From NCBI RefSeq assembly GCF_008642235.1, contig NZ_SJEV01000001.1, forward strand, positions 2,684,400 through 2,748,399: a DNA stretch of 64,000 bases. Reading direction: 5' to 3'. Source of the DNA: Planctomonas psychrotolerans (lineage in GTDB: Bacteria; Actinomycetota; Actinomycetes; Actinomycetales; Microbacteriaceae). The number at the start of each line of letters is the position of its first letter. The first letter of the stretch is position 1. The notes under the pieces were generated by a model. That model was not told where the DNA came from. It was given only the letters and a program-made list of their open reading frames with translations, and ran no database searches. Positions 38,926 to 46,546 of the stretch are shown here, piece after piece. Made by a program: the position numbers and the translations under genes.

Positions 38926-39176
38926 TCGACTGGGCCGACTTCGCGATCGTGGCGATCGCGTCCCTGGTGGGCGCCGGCGTCGTGGTCGCCCTGTTCTCGC
39001 TCGGGGTGCGTCTCCACGCGGAAGGGACCGAGTACGACGATGACGGACAAAAAGTGTCCGTCACCGGGATCCGCTCGCGTGCGGCCACCGTCGGTGGCTA
39101 CTTCTGCTTCGCGCTGTGCGGTCTCGCCGCGCTGTACGGCGTGTACCTGATCGTCCCCGCGCTGCACGGCGGCTGA
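38922..39176 (+). CDS. small two-helix membrane protein cotranslated with Pit
   Basis: An 84-residue protein with hydrophobic segments at about 7-27 and 58-80, joined by a polar, acidic loop (LHAEGTEYDDDGQKVSVTG). It overlaps the pit stop by ATGA, which argues for translational coupling and a joint function, perhaps as a subunit or stability factor of the transporter. Comparable small proteins follow pit in other actinobacteria, as far as I recall. Function unproven. Confidence 0.75.
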   Translation: MIDWADFAIVAIASLVGAGVVVALFSLGVRLHAEGTEYDDDGQKVSVTGIRSRAATVGGYFCFALCGLAALYGVYLIVPALHGG

Positions 39177-39356
39177 CGCCGGTTCTCCGCCCGTCGATCC
39201 TCCCTCTAGGATGATCGACGGCCCATCCGGCGCCGCAGACCGCATCCACGCCCCCCCATCCCCCCGGGAGTCCCCATCTCTGGAGTCGAGCGGCCGCGCC
39301 GCACCCTGCACAGCGTCCTCGACCGACACTTCTCCATTGCGGCACGCGGTTCCACC

Positions 39357-40733
39357 GTGAGCCGCGAGGTGCGCGGTGGACTGGTGACGTTCGTCACCAT
39401 GGCGTACATCGTGATCCTGAACCCGCTCATCATCGGCGGATTCGGCCCGGAGTCCGCCGCCACCGACGTGGAGGGCGGCTATCTGGCGGCCGCGGCGGTC
39501 GGCGCGGTGACCGCACTGACGGCCGGTGTGATGACGATCCTGATCGGCGTCGTCTCTAACCTGCCATTCGGAATCGCGGCGGGACTCGGCATCAACTCCT
39601 TCCTCGCGGTCAGCGTCGTCGGTTCGGTCACCTGGTCGGAGGCGATGGGGTTGGTCGTGATCAACGGCCTCATCATCGTGCTGCTCGCGTCCACCGGGCT
39701 GCGGGCATTGATCTTCAATGCCGTGCCCCCGCAGTTGAAGACCGCCATCACGGTCGGAATCGGCCTCTTCATCGCCTTCATCGGCTTCGTCGACTCCGGC
39801 TTCGTGCGGTCGAGCGGAGCCGCGTCGCCGCCCGTGCAGCTCGGCGAAGGGGGATCCATCGCGACCCTGCCGACCGTGGTCTTCGTGATCGCGCTCGTGC
39901 TCATGGGCGTGCTCATGGCGCGGAACGTGAGGGGCGCACTGCTGATCGGCATCATCGCCAGCACGGTCATCGCCATCGTGGCGGAGGCGGTCTTCCGCGT
40001 CGGCCCGTCGCTCGGCACCAATCCGGACGGTTGGAACCTCAACGCCCCCGTGCTGCCGGAGGCGATCGTGTCGCTTCCCGACCTCTCCCTGATCGGCGCA
40101 TTCGACTTCGGCGCGTTCGAGCGCATCGGCGCCCTGTCGGCCTCGATGCTGATCTTCACCCTCGTGTTCACGAACTTCTTCGACGCGATGGGAACGATGA
40201 CCGGGCTCGCGAAGGGTGCGCACCTCGCCGACGCGAACGGCAACTTCCCTGGTCTCCGCTCCGGCCTCATCATCGAGGGCGTCGGCGCGGTGGCAGGCGG
40301 GGCGACGTCGTCGTCGTCCAACACGATCTTCATCGATTCCGCGGCGGGGATCGGTGAAGGCGCCCGCACGGGACTCGCCTCGGTCGTCACGGGAGTGCTG
40401 TTCCTCGCGGCCATGTTCTTCTCACCGCTCACGCAGGTGGTGCCGCTCGAGGTGGCGGCCGCCGCACTGGTCGTCGTCGGTGCGCTCATGGTGGCGCAGA
40501 TCCGCGACATCGACTGGACCGAGTTCTCGGTGTCGCTCCCGGTGTTCCTCACGATCATCGTCATGCCGCTCACGTTCTCGATCGCGAACGGCATCGGCGT
40601 CGGCTTCATCAGCTGGGTGCTCGTGCGCTCCCTGGCCGGTCGCGCCCGGGGCATCTCACCGCTGCTCTGGATCGTCGCCGCCGGTTTCCTCGTGTACTTC
40701 GCACGCGGGCCGATCGAGGGCCTGATCGGCTAG
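39357..40733 (+). CDS. NCS2-family (AzgA-like) purine permease
   Basis: At least 458 residues, about 12-14 helices. GGLVTFVTMAYIVILNP opens the first helix, FFDAMGTMTGLA lies in the middle and GATSSSSNTIFIDSAAGIGEGARTGLAS is the AzgA-type signature. It imports adenine, guanine or hypoxanthine with protons. The 5' end is uncertain: family similarity continues upstream of this GTG (LDRHFSIAARGSTV), but no ATG, GTG or TTG exists in frame back to a stop at 39207. CTG 39306 or ATC 39276 (after GGGAG) are possible starts. Confidence 0.88.
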   Translation: MSREVRGGLVTFVTMAYIVILNPLIIGGFGPESAATDVEGGYLAAAAVGAVTALTAGVMTILIGVVSNLPFGIAAGLGINSFLAVSVVGSVTWSEAMGLVVINGLIIVLLASTGLRALIFNAVPPQLKTAITVGIGLFIAFIGFVDSGFVRSSGAASPPVQLGEGGSIATLPTVVFVIALVLMGVLMARNVRGALLIGIIASTVIAIVAEAVFRVGPSLGTNPDGWNLNAPVLPEAIVSLPDLSLIGAFDFGAFERIGALSASMLIFTLVFTNFFDAMGTMTGLAKGAHLADANGNFPGLRSGLIIEGVGAVAGGATSSSSNTIFIDSAAGIGEGARTGLASVVTGVLFLAAMFFSPLTQVVPLEVAAAALVVVGALMVAQIRDIDWTEFSVSLPVFLTIIVMPLTFSIANGIGVGFISWVLVRSLAGRARGISPLLWIVAAGFLVYFARGPIEGLIG

Positions 40734-40756
40734 CCCTCGATCGGCACCGCTGCGCG

Positions 40757-41128
40757 TCAACCGCGGTACTGGTCGCCTTCGGCGCCGCTCGTCGTGCCAT
40801 CGGAGCCCACCGAGAACGGGGTACCGTCGGCGGTGACCGACGGACCGCCGTCGCTTGAGGAGTCGCTGTCGCCGGACGGGCCGCTGTCACTCGACGAGCC
40901 GCTGTCGCTGGATGCGTCACCGGGCGTCAGGACGGTCTCCGCGACGCTGTGCAGCAGCGGAGCCTTCGTCTCGACCGCACCGTCCACCTTGGTCACGAAG
41001 CGCTGCACGGCGGGCTTCTCCCAGGCGGTCTTGGCGGCGTCGGCGATCTTGCTGTACTGCTCGCGGCCGGCCTTGGCTCCGAGGATGTAACCGGTGCCGA
41101 GTCCTGCCAGGAAAATCAGCTTGCTCAT
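40757..41128 (-). CDS. small membrane-anchored protein with GYILGAKAG motif and acidic tail
   Basis: A 123-residue protein. A short N-terminal hydrophobic segment with FLAGLGTGYILGAKAGREQY is followed by a helical stretch to residue ~70. An Asp/Ser/Gly low-complexity tail (SSDSGPSGDSDSSS) completes it. The N-terminus is closely related to the protein at 43055, so the two are paralogues. This YtxH-like arrangement is common in actinobacteria; function unknown. It lies among small acidic genes. Confidence 0.7.
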   Translation of the reverse strand: MSKLIFLAGLGTGYILGAKAGREQYSKIADAAKTAWEKPAVQRFVTKVDGAVETKAPLLHSVAETVLTPGDASSDSGSSSDSGPSGDSDSSSDGGPSVTADGTPFSVGSDGTTSGAEGDQYRG

Positions 41129-41199
41129 GTGGTGCTCCGTTCGATGAGGGGCGGGTATGGAGCAACGCTACGCCGGGCGATCCCGGCCTCCTAGGGGTG

Positions 41200-41364
41200 T
41201 TACGCCGGAGTGTCCCGGTCGAGCGGAGCTTCGGGATCCACATCCGGCTCCTCTTCCACCCGTTCGTCGGAATCCACCGTCGGCAGCACGGTGGGGAACT
41301 CGTCCCCGTCAGCGAGGTCGACGAGGCGTTCTTCGTTGGCATCCGGTTCGAATTCGTTTCCCAT
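41200..41364 (-). CDS. very short acidic protein
   Basis: A 54-residue reading frame, MGNEFEPDANEERLVDLADGD to the end LDRDTPA, with about 20 Asp/Glu residues and no hydrophobic core. It is transcribed toward the GYILGAKAG gene, with its ATG 56 bp from the divergent aspartase start. The amino acid bias matches the other acidic small proteins of this window, which supports it as a real gene, though I see no strong ribosome-binding site. Confidence 0.5.
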   Translation of the reverse strand: MGNEFEPDANEERLVDLADGDEFPTVLPTVDSDERVEEEPDVDPEAPLDRDTPA

Positions 41365-41420
41365 GCGTCAAGGCTACGCGTGCCGAGGGAATTCGCCCCC
41401 TCCGGCGATAGCGTGAGGGG

Positions 41421-42947
41421 ATGACACCGCAGCGACGCGAGCGACCCTTGTCCGTTGACGTCCCAGGGGAGCCGGCCGGTTCCGGCGCAACGCGCATCGA
41501 GACCGACTCGCTCGGCAGCATGCAGGTCCCCGCGGGAGCGTACTGGGGGATCCACACCGCCCGCGCTCTCGAGAACTTCCCGATCAGCCGCCGACCGGTG
41601 AGCGTCTATCCCGATTTCGTGCGCGCCTTCGCGATGGTCAAGCAGGCCGCAGCTCGCGCCAATGCCGAGATCGGAGTTCTCGACGCAGCGAAAGCGCGGC
41701 TCATCGACGAGGTCTGCTCGGAGATTCTGGACGGACACCTGCACGACCAGTTCGTCGTGGGGGTCATTCAGGGCGGCGCGGGGACCAGCACGAACCTGAA
41801 CGCCAACGAGGTGATCGCGAACCGGGGGCTGGAGAAGTCCGGGCATGCGTTCGGGGCCTACTCCTTCCTGCATCCCCTGGACGACGTCAACCGCAGCCAG
41901 TCCACGAATGACACCTATCCCACGGCCCTCAAGATCGCGCTCAGCCTCTCACTGCTCGGACTCCTCGACGAACTCGAGGAACTCCGCGGATCGTTCCGCG
42001 CCAAGGCCGACGAGTTTGCCGGCGTGCTGAAGATCGGTCGTACCCAGCTCCAGGACGCGGTACCGATGACGCTGGGGCAGGAGTTCCACGGGTTCAGCAC
42101 AACTCTGGGGGAGGATCACGCGCGCCTGTCGGAAACGCTTCCGCTGCTCGCGGAGATCAACCTCGGCGCCACGGCCATCGGCACGGGCATCACCGCCGAT
42201 CCCCACTACGCGCCGGCGGTGTGCCGCCACCTCCGCGACATCAGCGGGCTGCCGCTCGTAACGGCATCGGACCTCATCGAGGCGACGAGCGACGCCGGCG
42301 TGTTCATGACCCTCAGCGGCACCCTCAAGCGGTCGGCCATCAAGCTGTCGAAGATCTGCAACGACCTTCGCCTGCTCTCCTCGGGTCCGCAGGCCGGGTT
42401 CGGCGAGATCAATCTCCCTGCGCGGCAGGCGGGCTCCAGCATCATGCCGGGCAAGGTGAACCCCGTGATACCGGAAGCCGTGAATCAGGTCGCCTTCGCG
42501 ATCGCCGGTGCGGACGTGACGGTGACGATGGCGGCGGAGGCCGGTCAACTGCAGCTGAACGCCTTCGAACCCGTCATCGCGCACTGTCTGCTGCAGTCGG
42601 TCGTGTGGCTGCGGAACGCGGCCCGCACCCTGCGGGTGCACTGCATCGACGGCATCACCGCCAACTCCGAGCGGCTTTCGGCGCAGGTCGACAGTTCGGT
42701 GGGGGTGGTGACCGCCCTCGCTCCGTACATCGGCTACGCCGAGGCGTCCCAGCTTGCGAAGACCGCACTCACCTCTTCCTCGACCATCGCCGAGTTGGTG
42801 GTGCAGAACGGTCTCATGACGCGGGAGCAGGTGCTGAAGCTGCTGTCGCGCGACCGTCTGGCCGGCATCGAGCCCGTCACCGCGGCGCTCGCCGTGATCA
42901 CCCCCGACATGCTGGGTGACCTGGGCGGTGACGCGCCGCACAGCTGA
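41421..42947 (+). CDS. aspA: aspartate ammonia-lyase
   Basis: A 508-residue fumarase/aspartase superfamily enzyme with the GSSIMPGKVNPVIPE signature loop, VIQGGAGTSTNLNANEVIAN and SQSTNDTYPTALKI. These features favour aspartase over class II fumarase (GTGTxTNM/ QSSNDxxP). It converts L-aspartate reversibly to fumarate and ammonium. The first ~25 residues are a polar extension before the conserved RIETDSLGSMQVP. A hairpin follows downstream at 43002-43035. Confidence 0.9.
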   Translation: MTPQRRERPLSVDVPGEPAGSGATRIETDSLGSMQVPAGAYWGIHTARALENFPISRRPVSVYPDFVRAFAMVKQAAARANAEIGVLDAAKARLIDEVCSEILDGHLHDQFVVGVIQGGAGTSTNLNANEVIANRGLEKSGHAFGAYSFLHPLDDVNRSQSTNDTYPTALKIALSLSLLGLLDELEELRGSFRAKADEFAGVLKIGRTQLQDAVPMTLGQEFHGFSTTLGEDHARLSETLPLLAEINLGATAIGTGITADPHYAPAVCRHLRDISGLPLVTASDLIEATSDAGVFMTLSGTLKRSAIKLSKICNDLRLLSSGPQAGFGEINLPARQAGSSIMPGKVNPVIPEAVNQVAFAIAGADVTVTMAAEAGQLQLNAFEPVIAHCLLQSVVWLRNAARTLRVHCIDGITANSERLSAQVDSSVGVVTALAPYIGYAEASQLAKTALTSSSTIAELVVQNGLMTREQVLKLLSRDRLAGIEPVTAALAVITPDMLGDLGGDAPHS

Positions 42948-43001
42948 CGGCCCGCGACGGAGCGGGGAGCAGGCGTGCGGCTACCGTGCGGGGTGAGATC
43001 G

Positions 43002-43035
43002 CGCGGGGTCGGACCGTGCACAGTCCGACCACGCG
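43002..43035. terminator. hairpin between aspA and a convergent gene
   Basis: GGTCGGAC (43007-43014) pairs with GTCCGACC (43023-43030) around an 8-base loop, and flanking CGCG/CGCG can extend the stem. It sits between the aspA stop and the stop of the opposing gene at 43055, fitting a shared terminator. Confidence 0.6.
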
Positions 43036-43054
43036 GGGGTCGGAGCGTTCGAGA

Positions 43055-43759
43055 TCAGACCGTGCGCGGGAAGTGCCCGGGGTCGTCCGTTCCGAGTTCG
43101 TCGGCTCCCATCGTGGTGGCCTCCTCGGCGTCGAGGTCGGAATCCTCGAAGTCGCTGTCGTCGAAGTCGGCGAGCGCGTTGTCACGCCGTTCACCGGCCG
43201 AGAAGACGGCTTTCGCGCCGGCCTCGCTGCCACGCTGGCGAATGTCGTCGGCCGTCTCGGTCACGCGGGTACGCGCCTCGGTGGCGGAACCCACCACCTT
43301 CTCGCGTACGTCCTCGGCGGTGTGGCTGACCGTGTCGGCGACGTGCTTGGCCGAGTCCGCCACCTGCCGTGCCGTGTCCACCATCTGCCGCGCGGTTCCC
43401 GAGAGGAGCGAGGAGACGTCGCGCGACGTCTTCGTCACCCGATCGGACACATCGTGCGCGGTACCGGTCACGCGCTCGGTCACCTCTTGCGCGGTGCCGG
43501 TCACCCTGTCGGAGACGTCCTTCACGGTCTCGCTGAGCTTGACCGACGCATCCTTCGCCGCGACCGTGACCTTCTCCTGAACCACGGGAGCATTTTCGGT
43601 CACGAACCGCTGGGCGTCGGCCACGGACTGCTGCACGCGCGGATTCTCCCAGAGCTCCTCCGCCGCGTGCACGATCTCCTCGTACCGGCGTCGACCGGCG
43701 CGAGCGCCGAGCACGTAGCCGAACGCGGCGCCGGTCAGGAACACAAACTTGGCGAACAT
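43055..43759 (-). CDS. membrane-anchored LEA-like protein with 11-residue repeats
   Basis: A 234-residue protein. The N-terminal segment FVFLTGAAFGYVLGARAGRRRY (a single anchor) matches the paralogue at 40757. Residues 82-180 divide into nine 11-residue units, for example VSDRVTGTAQE, VTERVTGTAHD and VSDRVTKTSRD, rich in Thr, Ala, Val and charged residues. This is the amphipathic 11-mer pattern of group 3 LEA and apolipophorin-like proteins. An acidic tail (FDDSDFEDSDLDAEE) follows. A role in desiccation or envelope stress is inferred from the repeat type. Confidence 0.75.
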   Translation of the reverse strand: MFAKFVFLTGAAFGYVLGARAGRRRYEEIVHAAEELWENPRVQQSVADAQRFVTENAPVVQEKVTVAAKDASVKLSETVKDVSDRVTGTAQEVTERVTGTAHDVSDRVTKTSRDVSSLLSGTARQMVDTARQVADSAKHVADTVSHTAEDVREKVVGSATEARTRVTETADDIRQRGSEAGAKAVFSAGERRDNALADFDDSDFEDSDLDAEEATTMGADELGTDDPGHFPRTV

Positions 43760-43800
43760 GACAACTCCTTCTCGGAAAAACGTTGTGTCGTTCCTCCAGC

Positions 43801-43947
43801 CTAGGAGGAGGTGCCGTCCCCATCGAGGTCGGCCGATCCGTGCTGATCGGCGGGGCCCGCCTCATCGGAGCCCGCAGCCTGGAAGTCGGCGTCGGCAGGC
43901 ACGGAGTGGTCGGTGATCGGATCGGCCTGGCGCTCGTCGGAAGTCAT
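43801..43947 (-). CDS. very short acidic protein
   Basis: A 48-residue reading frame starting MTSDERQADPITDHSVPADAD and ending DLDGDGTSS. It is Asp rich with no hydrophobic core, similar in style to the acidic proteins at 31825, 32142, 32454, 33413 and 41200. It ends 41 bases before the LEA-like gene start on the same strand. Support is composition and position only. Confidence 0.5.
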   Translation of the reverse strand: MTSDERQADPITDHSVPADADFQAAGSDEAGPADQHGSADLDGDGTSS

Positions 43948-43956
43948 GGACCGACC

Positions 43957-44841
43957 CTACGCCCGAGCGAAGCGCGTGTGGGTGGTGAGTTCTCCGATCC
44001 CCTCGACCGACACCGTCACCGTCGATCCGTCGACCAGGAACACCTGCGGGTCCCGCGAGTAGCCGGCCCCGCTGGTAGTGCCGGTCGAGATGAGGGTGCC
44101 GGGCATCAGGGTCGCCGAGCGCGAGAGGAAGGAGATCAGCTGCGCCACGGTGCGCACCATCTCGCTCGTGCTGCCATCCTGCAGCACCTCTCCGTCGACG
44201 ATGGCGCGGATGCGCAGATCCTGCGGATCCGCAACCTCGTCCCGGGTCACCACGACCGGCCCGGTCGGAGTGAAACCATCGAAGCTCTTGCACCGGCTCC
44301 ACTGCTGTTCCGAGAACTGCAGGTCTCTCGCCGTGATGTCGTTGACGACGGTGTACCCGAAGACGTGATCGAGCGCGTTCTCCACCGGCACGTCCCTCGC
44401 CGGGGTGCCGATGATCACACCCAGCTCCACTTCATAGTCGACCTGCTCGGTGAGGGACGGGGACCACGACGTCTCGCCGCCGTGCCCCGCGAGGGAGTTC
44501 GGCCACAGCGCGAACACGGTGGGGGCGGACGACGTGACGATGTTGAGCTCGTCGGCGTGCGCCCGATAATTCAGGCCCACGGCATAAATCGCGGGCGGTC
44601 GGAGGATCCCTGAATCGAACCGGGTGTCCGCCAGCGGGGTGGTGCTCACACCCGACGCGCGCGCGCGATCGAGGACCGCCGTCACACGGGAGACCTCGTC
44701 GGCGCCCCTCTCGATGAGGTCCTGCAGGTCCCGGGGAGCGTCGTCCAGGATCTCGTCGAGGAACAACGCCTCGCTGGTGTCGGCGAGCACGGCAAGGCGG
44801 GTGGTGGTGTCGCCGTCGGCGATCAGATGCGCGAATCTCAC
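43957..44841 (-). CDS. fumarylacetoacetate hydrolase family protein
   Basis: A 294-residue FAH-fold enzyme. It has IYAVGLNYRAHADE, DYEVELGVIIG (metal-binding Glu/Asp), NDITARDLQ, KSFDGFTPTGPVVV and LISTGTTSGAGYS. The active-site layout fits acylpyruvases or 2-hydroxyhepta-2,4-diene-1,7-dioate isomerase-type enzymes rather than true FAH. It is metal dependent and cytosolic. The exact substrate is unknown, and no aromatic degradation genes are nearby. Confidence 0.88.
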   Translation of the reverse strand: MRFAHLIADGDTTTRLAVLADTSEALFLDEILDDAPRDLQDLIERGADEVSRVTAVLDRARASGVSTTPLADTRFDSGILRPPAIYAVGLNYRAHADELNIVTSSAPTVFALWPNSLAGHGGETSWSPSLTEQVDYEVELGVIIGTPARDVPVENALDHVFGYTVVNDITARDLQFSEQQWSRCKSFDGFTPTGPVVVTRDEVADPQDLRIRAIVDGEVLQDGSTSEMVRTVAQLISFLSRSATLMPGTLISTGTTSGAGYSRDPQVFLVDGSTVTVSVEGIGELTTHTRFARA

Positions 44842-45211
44842 ACGTTCGAGGGTATCGCGGTCGCTTTACCGGGGGACCACTCGGACGGCCGGACCGGATG
44901 AGAGCACTCGCCGCTCACAACGGAGCCCGCCCGAACCTGGAGACCACGCGCGATCCGCTTCCCCGCGGTGCGATCGATCTCGGTACGGGCGGGCTCACTC
45001 CTTCCGGCGCCGGGGGCGGAAGTGCCAGCTGCTTCCTTCCCCCCGAGGCACGAGTGCGGGTACGCACCGCGGGCACTCTCCAATAGTGCTTTGGGCCACA
45101 TCCGCATCCGGACCTCGTTAGTCCAGAAGGGTACCCCCGGCCCGTATCCCCCACAAGGGGATGGAGCTCGCGGGGCCGCATCGGGCCGGTCGCGTGAATA
45201 GGCTTCCGATC
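44842..45211. other. 370-bp gap with a potential structured leader upstream of an amino acid permease
   Basis: No convincing gene lies here. GAGCCCGCCCG (44923-44933) is perfectly complementary to CGGGCGGGCTC (44986-44996), giving an 11-bp stem around 52 bases. A smaller hairpin, ATCCCC/GGGGAT, lies at about 45148-45165 close to the permease start. The layout resembles a 5' regulatory leader, but I could not match it to a known riboswitch. Confidence 0.4.
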
Positions 45212-46546
45212 ATGACCGCCCCGCAGGAATCTCCCACCAAGCTCAATCGCGCCATCACCGGACCCCTCCTGTATCTGTTCATCCTCGGCGACGTGCTCGG
45301 AGCGGGAATCTATGCGCTCGTCGGAGTCCTGTCCGGAGAGGTCGGCGGTGCACTCTGGGTGCCCCTCGTGGTGGCCCTCGCCCTCGCGCTCCTGACGGCA
45401 GGATCCTATGCGGAGCTCGTGACCAAGTACCCCCGCGCGGGCGGCGCCGCCGTGTTCGCCGAGCGCGCCTACGGAAAGCCGATCATCTCCTTCCTGGTCG
45501 GCTTCAGCATGCTCGCCGCCGGTGTCACCAGCGCCGCCGGACTGTCGCTCGCCTTCTCCGGGGCTTACCTCCGGCAGTTCATCGACGTGCCCGCCGTGCC
45601 GGCCGCGATCGTGTTCCTCGCCCTGATCGCCCTGCTGAACGCTCGGGGCATCAAGGAGTCGTTGCGCGGCAACGTCGTCATGACCATCATCGAGTTGACC
45701 GGTCTGGTCATCGTCGTCGTCGCGGTGGCGATCATGCTCGGTGCGGGCAACGCCGATCCGTCCCGCATCACCGAATTCCCTGCCGGGGCATCGCCCGCTC
45801 TCGCCACTCTCGGCGGGGCGATCATCGCCTACTACTCGTTCGTCGGCTTCGAGGTGTCGGCGAACGTCGCCGAGGAGGTGCGGAATCCGTCCCGCATCTA
45901 CCCTCGCGCGCTGTTCGGCGCACTGGCGACCGCCGGTGTCATGTACGTGCTGATCGGTCTTGCCGCGTCGATGGCCATGCCCGCCGACGAGCTCTCCGGG
46001 TCGACGAGCCCGCTGCTCGACGTGGTCGAAGCGACGGGCCTCGGCATTCCGCCGCAGCTGTTCAGCTTCATCGCCCTGGTCGCCGTGGCCAACGGCGCCC
46101 TGCTGACCATGATCATGGCCAGCAGGCTCACCTACGGCATGGCGGAGCAGCGCCTCCTGCCGTCGGTTCTCGGCCGCGTGCTCCCCAACCGCCGCACGCC
46201 GTGGGTCGCGATCCTCGCCACCACCGCCGTCGCCATGATCCTCACGGCGACCGGTGGTCTCGCCTCGCTCGCCGAGACGGTGGTGCTGCTTCTGCTCTTC
46301 GTGTTCATCAGCACCAACATCGCCGTGCTGGTGCTCCGGCGGGACAGGGTCGAGCACAAGCACTTCCGGGTGTGGACCTTCGTGCCCGTGCTCGGCGTCG
46401 CGTCCTGCATCCTGCTGCTCACCCAGCAGGATGGCGACGTCTGGGTGCGCGGACTCGTGCTCATCGGCGTGGGTGTCGTGCTCTACTTCCTCACGCTGCT
46501 GCGCCGCAAGACCACCAAGCCGGAACTCGACGACTACCGCCGCTAG
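45212..46546 (+). CDS. APC-family amino acid permease
   Basis: A 444-residue membrane protein with about 12 helices. LFILGDVLGAGIYALVG is the APC consensus in helix 1, then GSYAELVTKYPRAGGAAVFAERAYG and GFEVSANVAEEVRNPSRIYPRAL. It imports an unknown amino acid or polyamine with protons. I use the ATG at 45212; a longer frame from 45161 adds 17 unlikely residues. The stop overlaps the convergent ligD stop by 4 bases. Confidence 0.9.
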   Translation: MTAPQESPTKLNRAITGPLLYLFILGDVLGAGIYALVGVLSGEVGGALWVPLVVALALALLTAGSYAELVTKYPRAGGAAVFAERAYGKPIISFLVGFSMLAAGVTSAAGLSLAFSGAYLRQFIDVPAVPAAIVFLALIALLNARGIKESLRGNVVMTIIELTGLVIVVVAVAIMLGAGNADPSRITEFPAGASPALATLGGAIIAYYSFVGFEVSANVAEEVRNPSRIYPRALFGALATAGVMYVLIGLAASMAMPADELSGSTSPLLDVVEATGLGIPPQLFSFIALVAVANGALLTMIMASRLTYGMAEQRLLPSVLGRVLPNRRTPWVAILATTAVAMILTATGGLASLAETVVLLLLFVFISTNIAVLVLRRDRVEHKHFRVWTFVPVLGVASCILLLTQQDGDVWVRGLVLIGVGVVLYFLTLLRRKTTKPELDDYRR

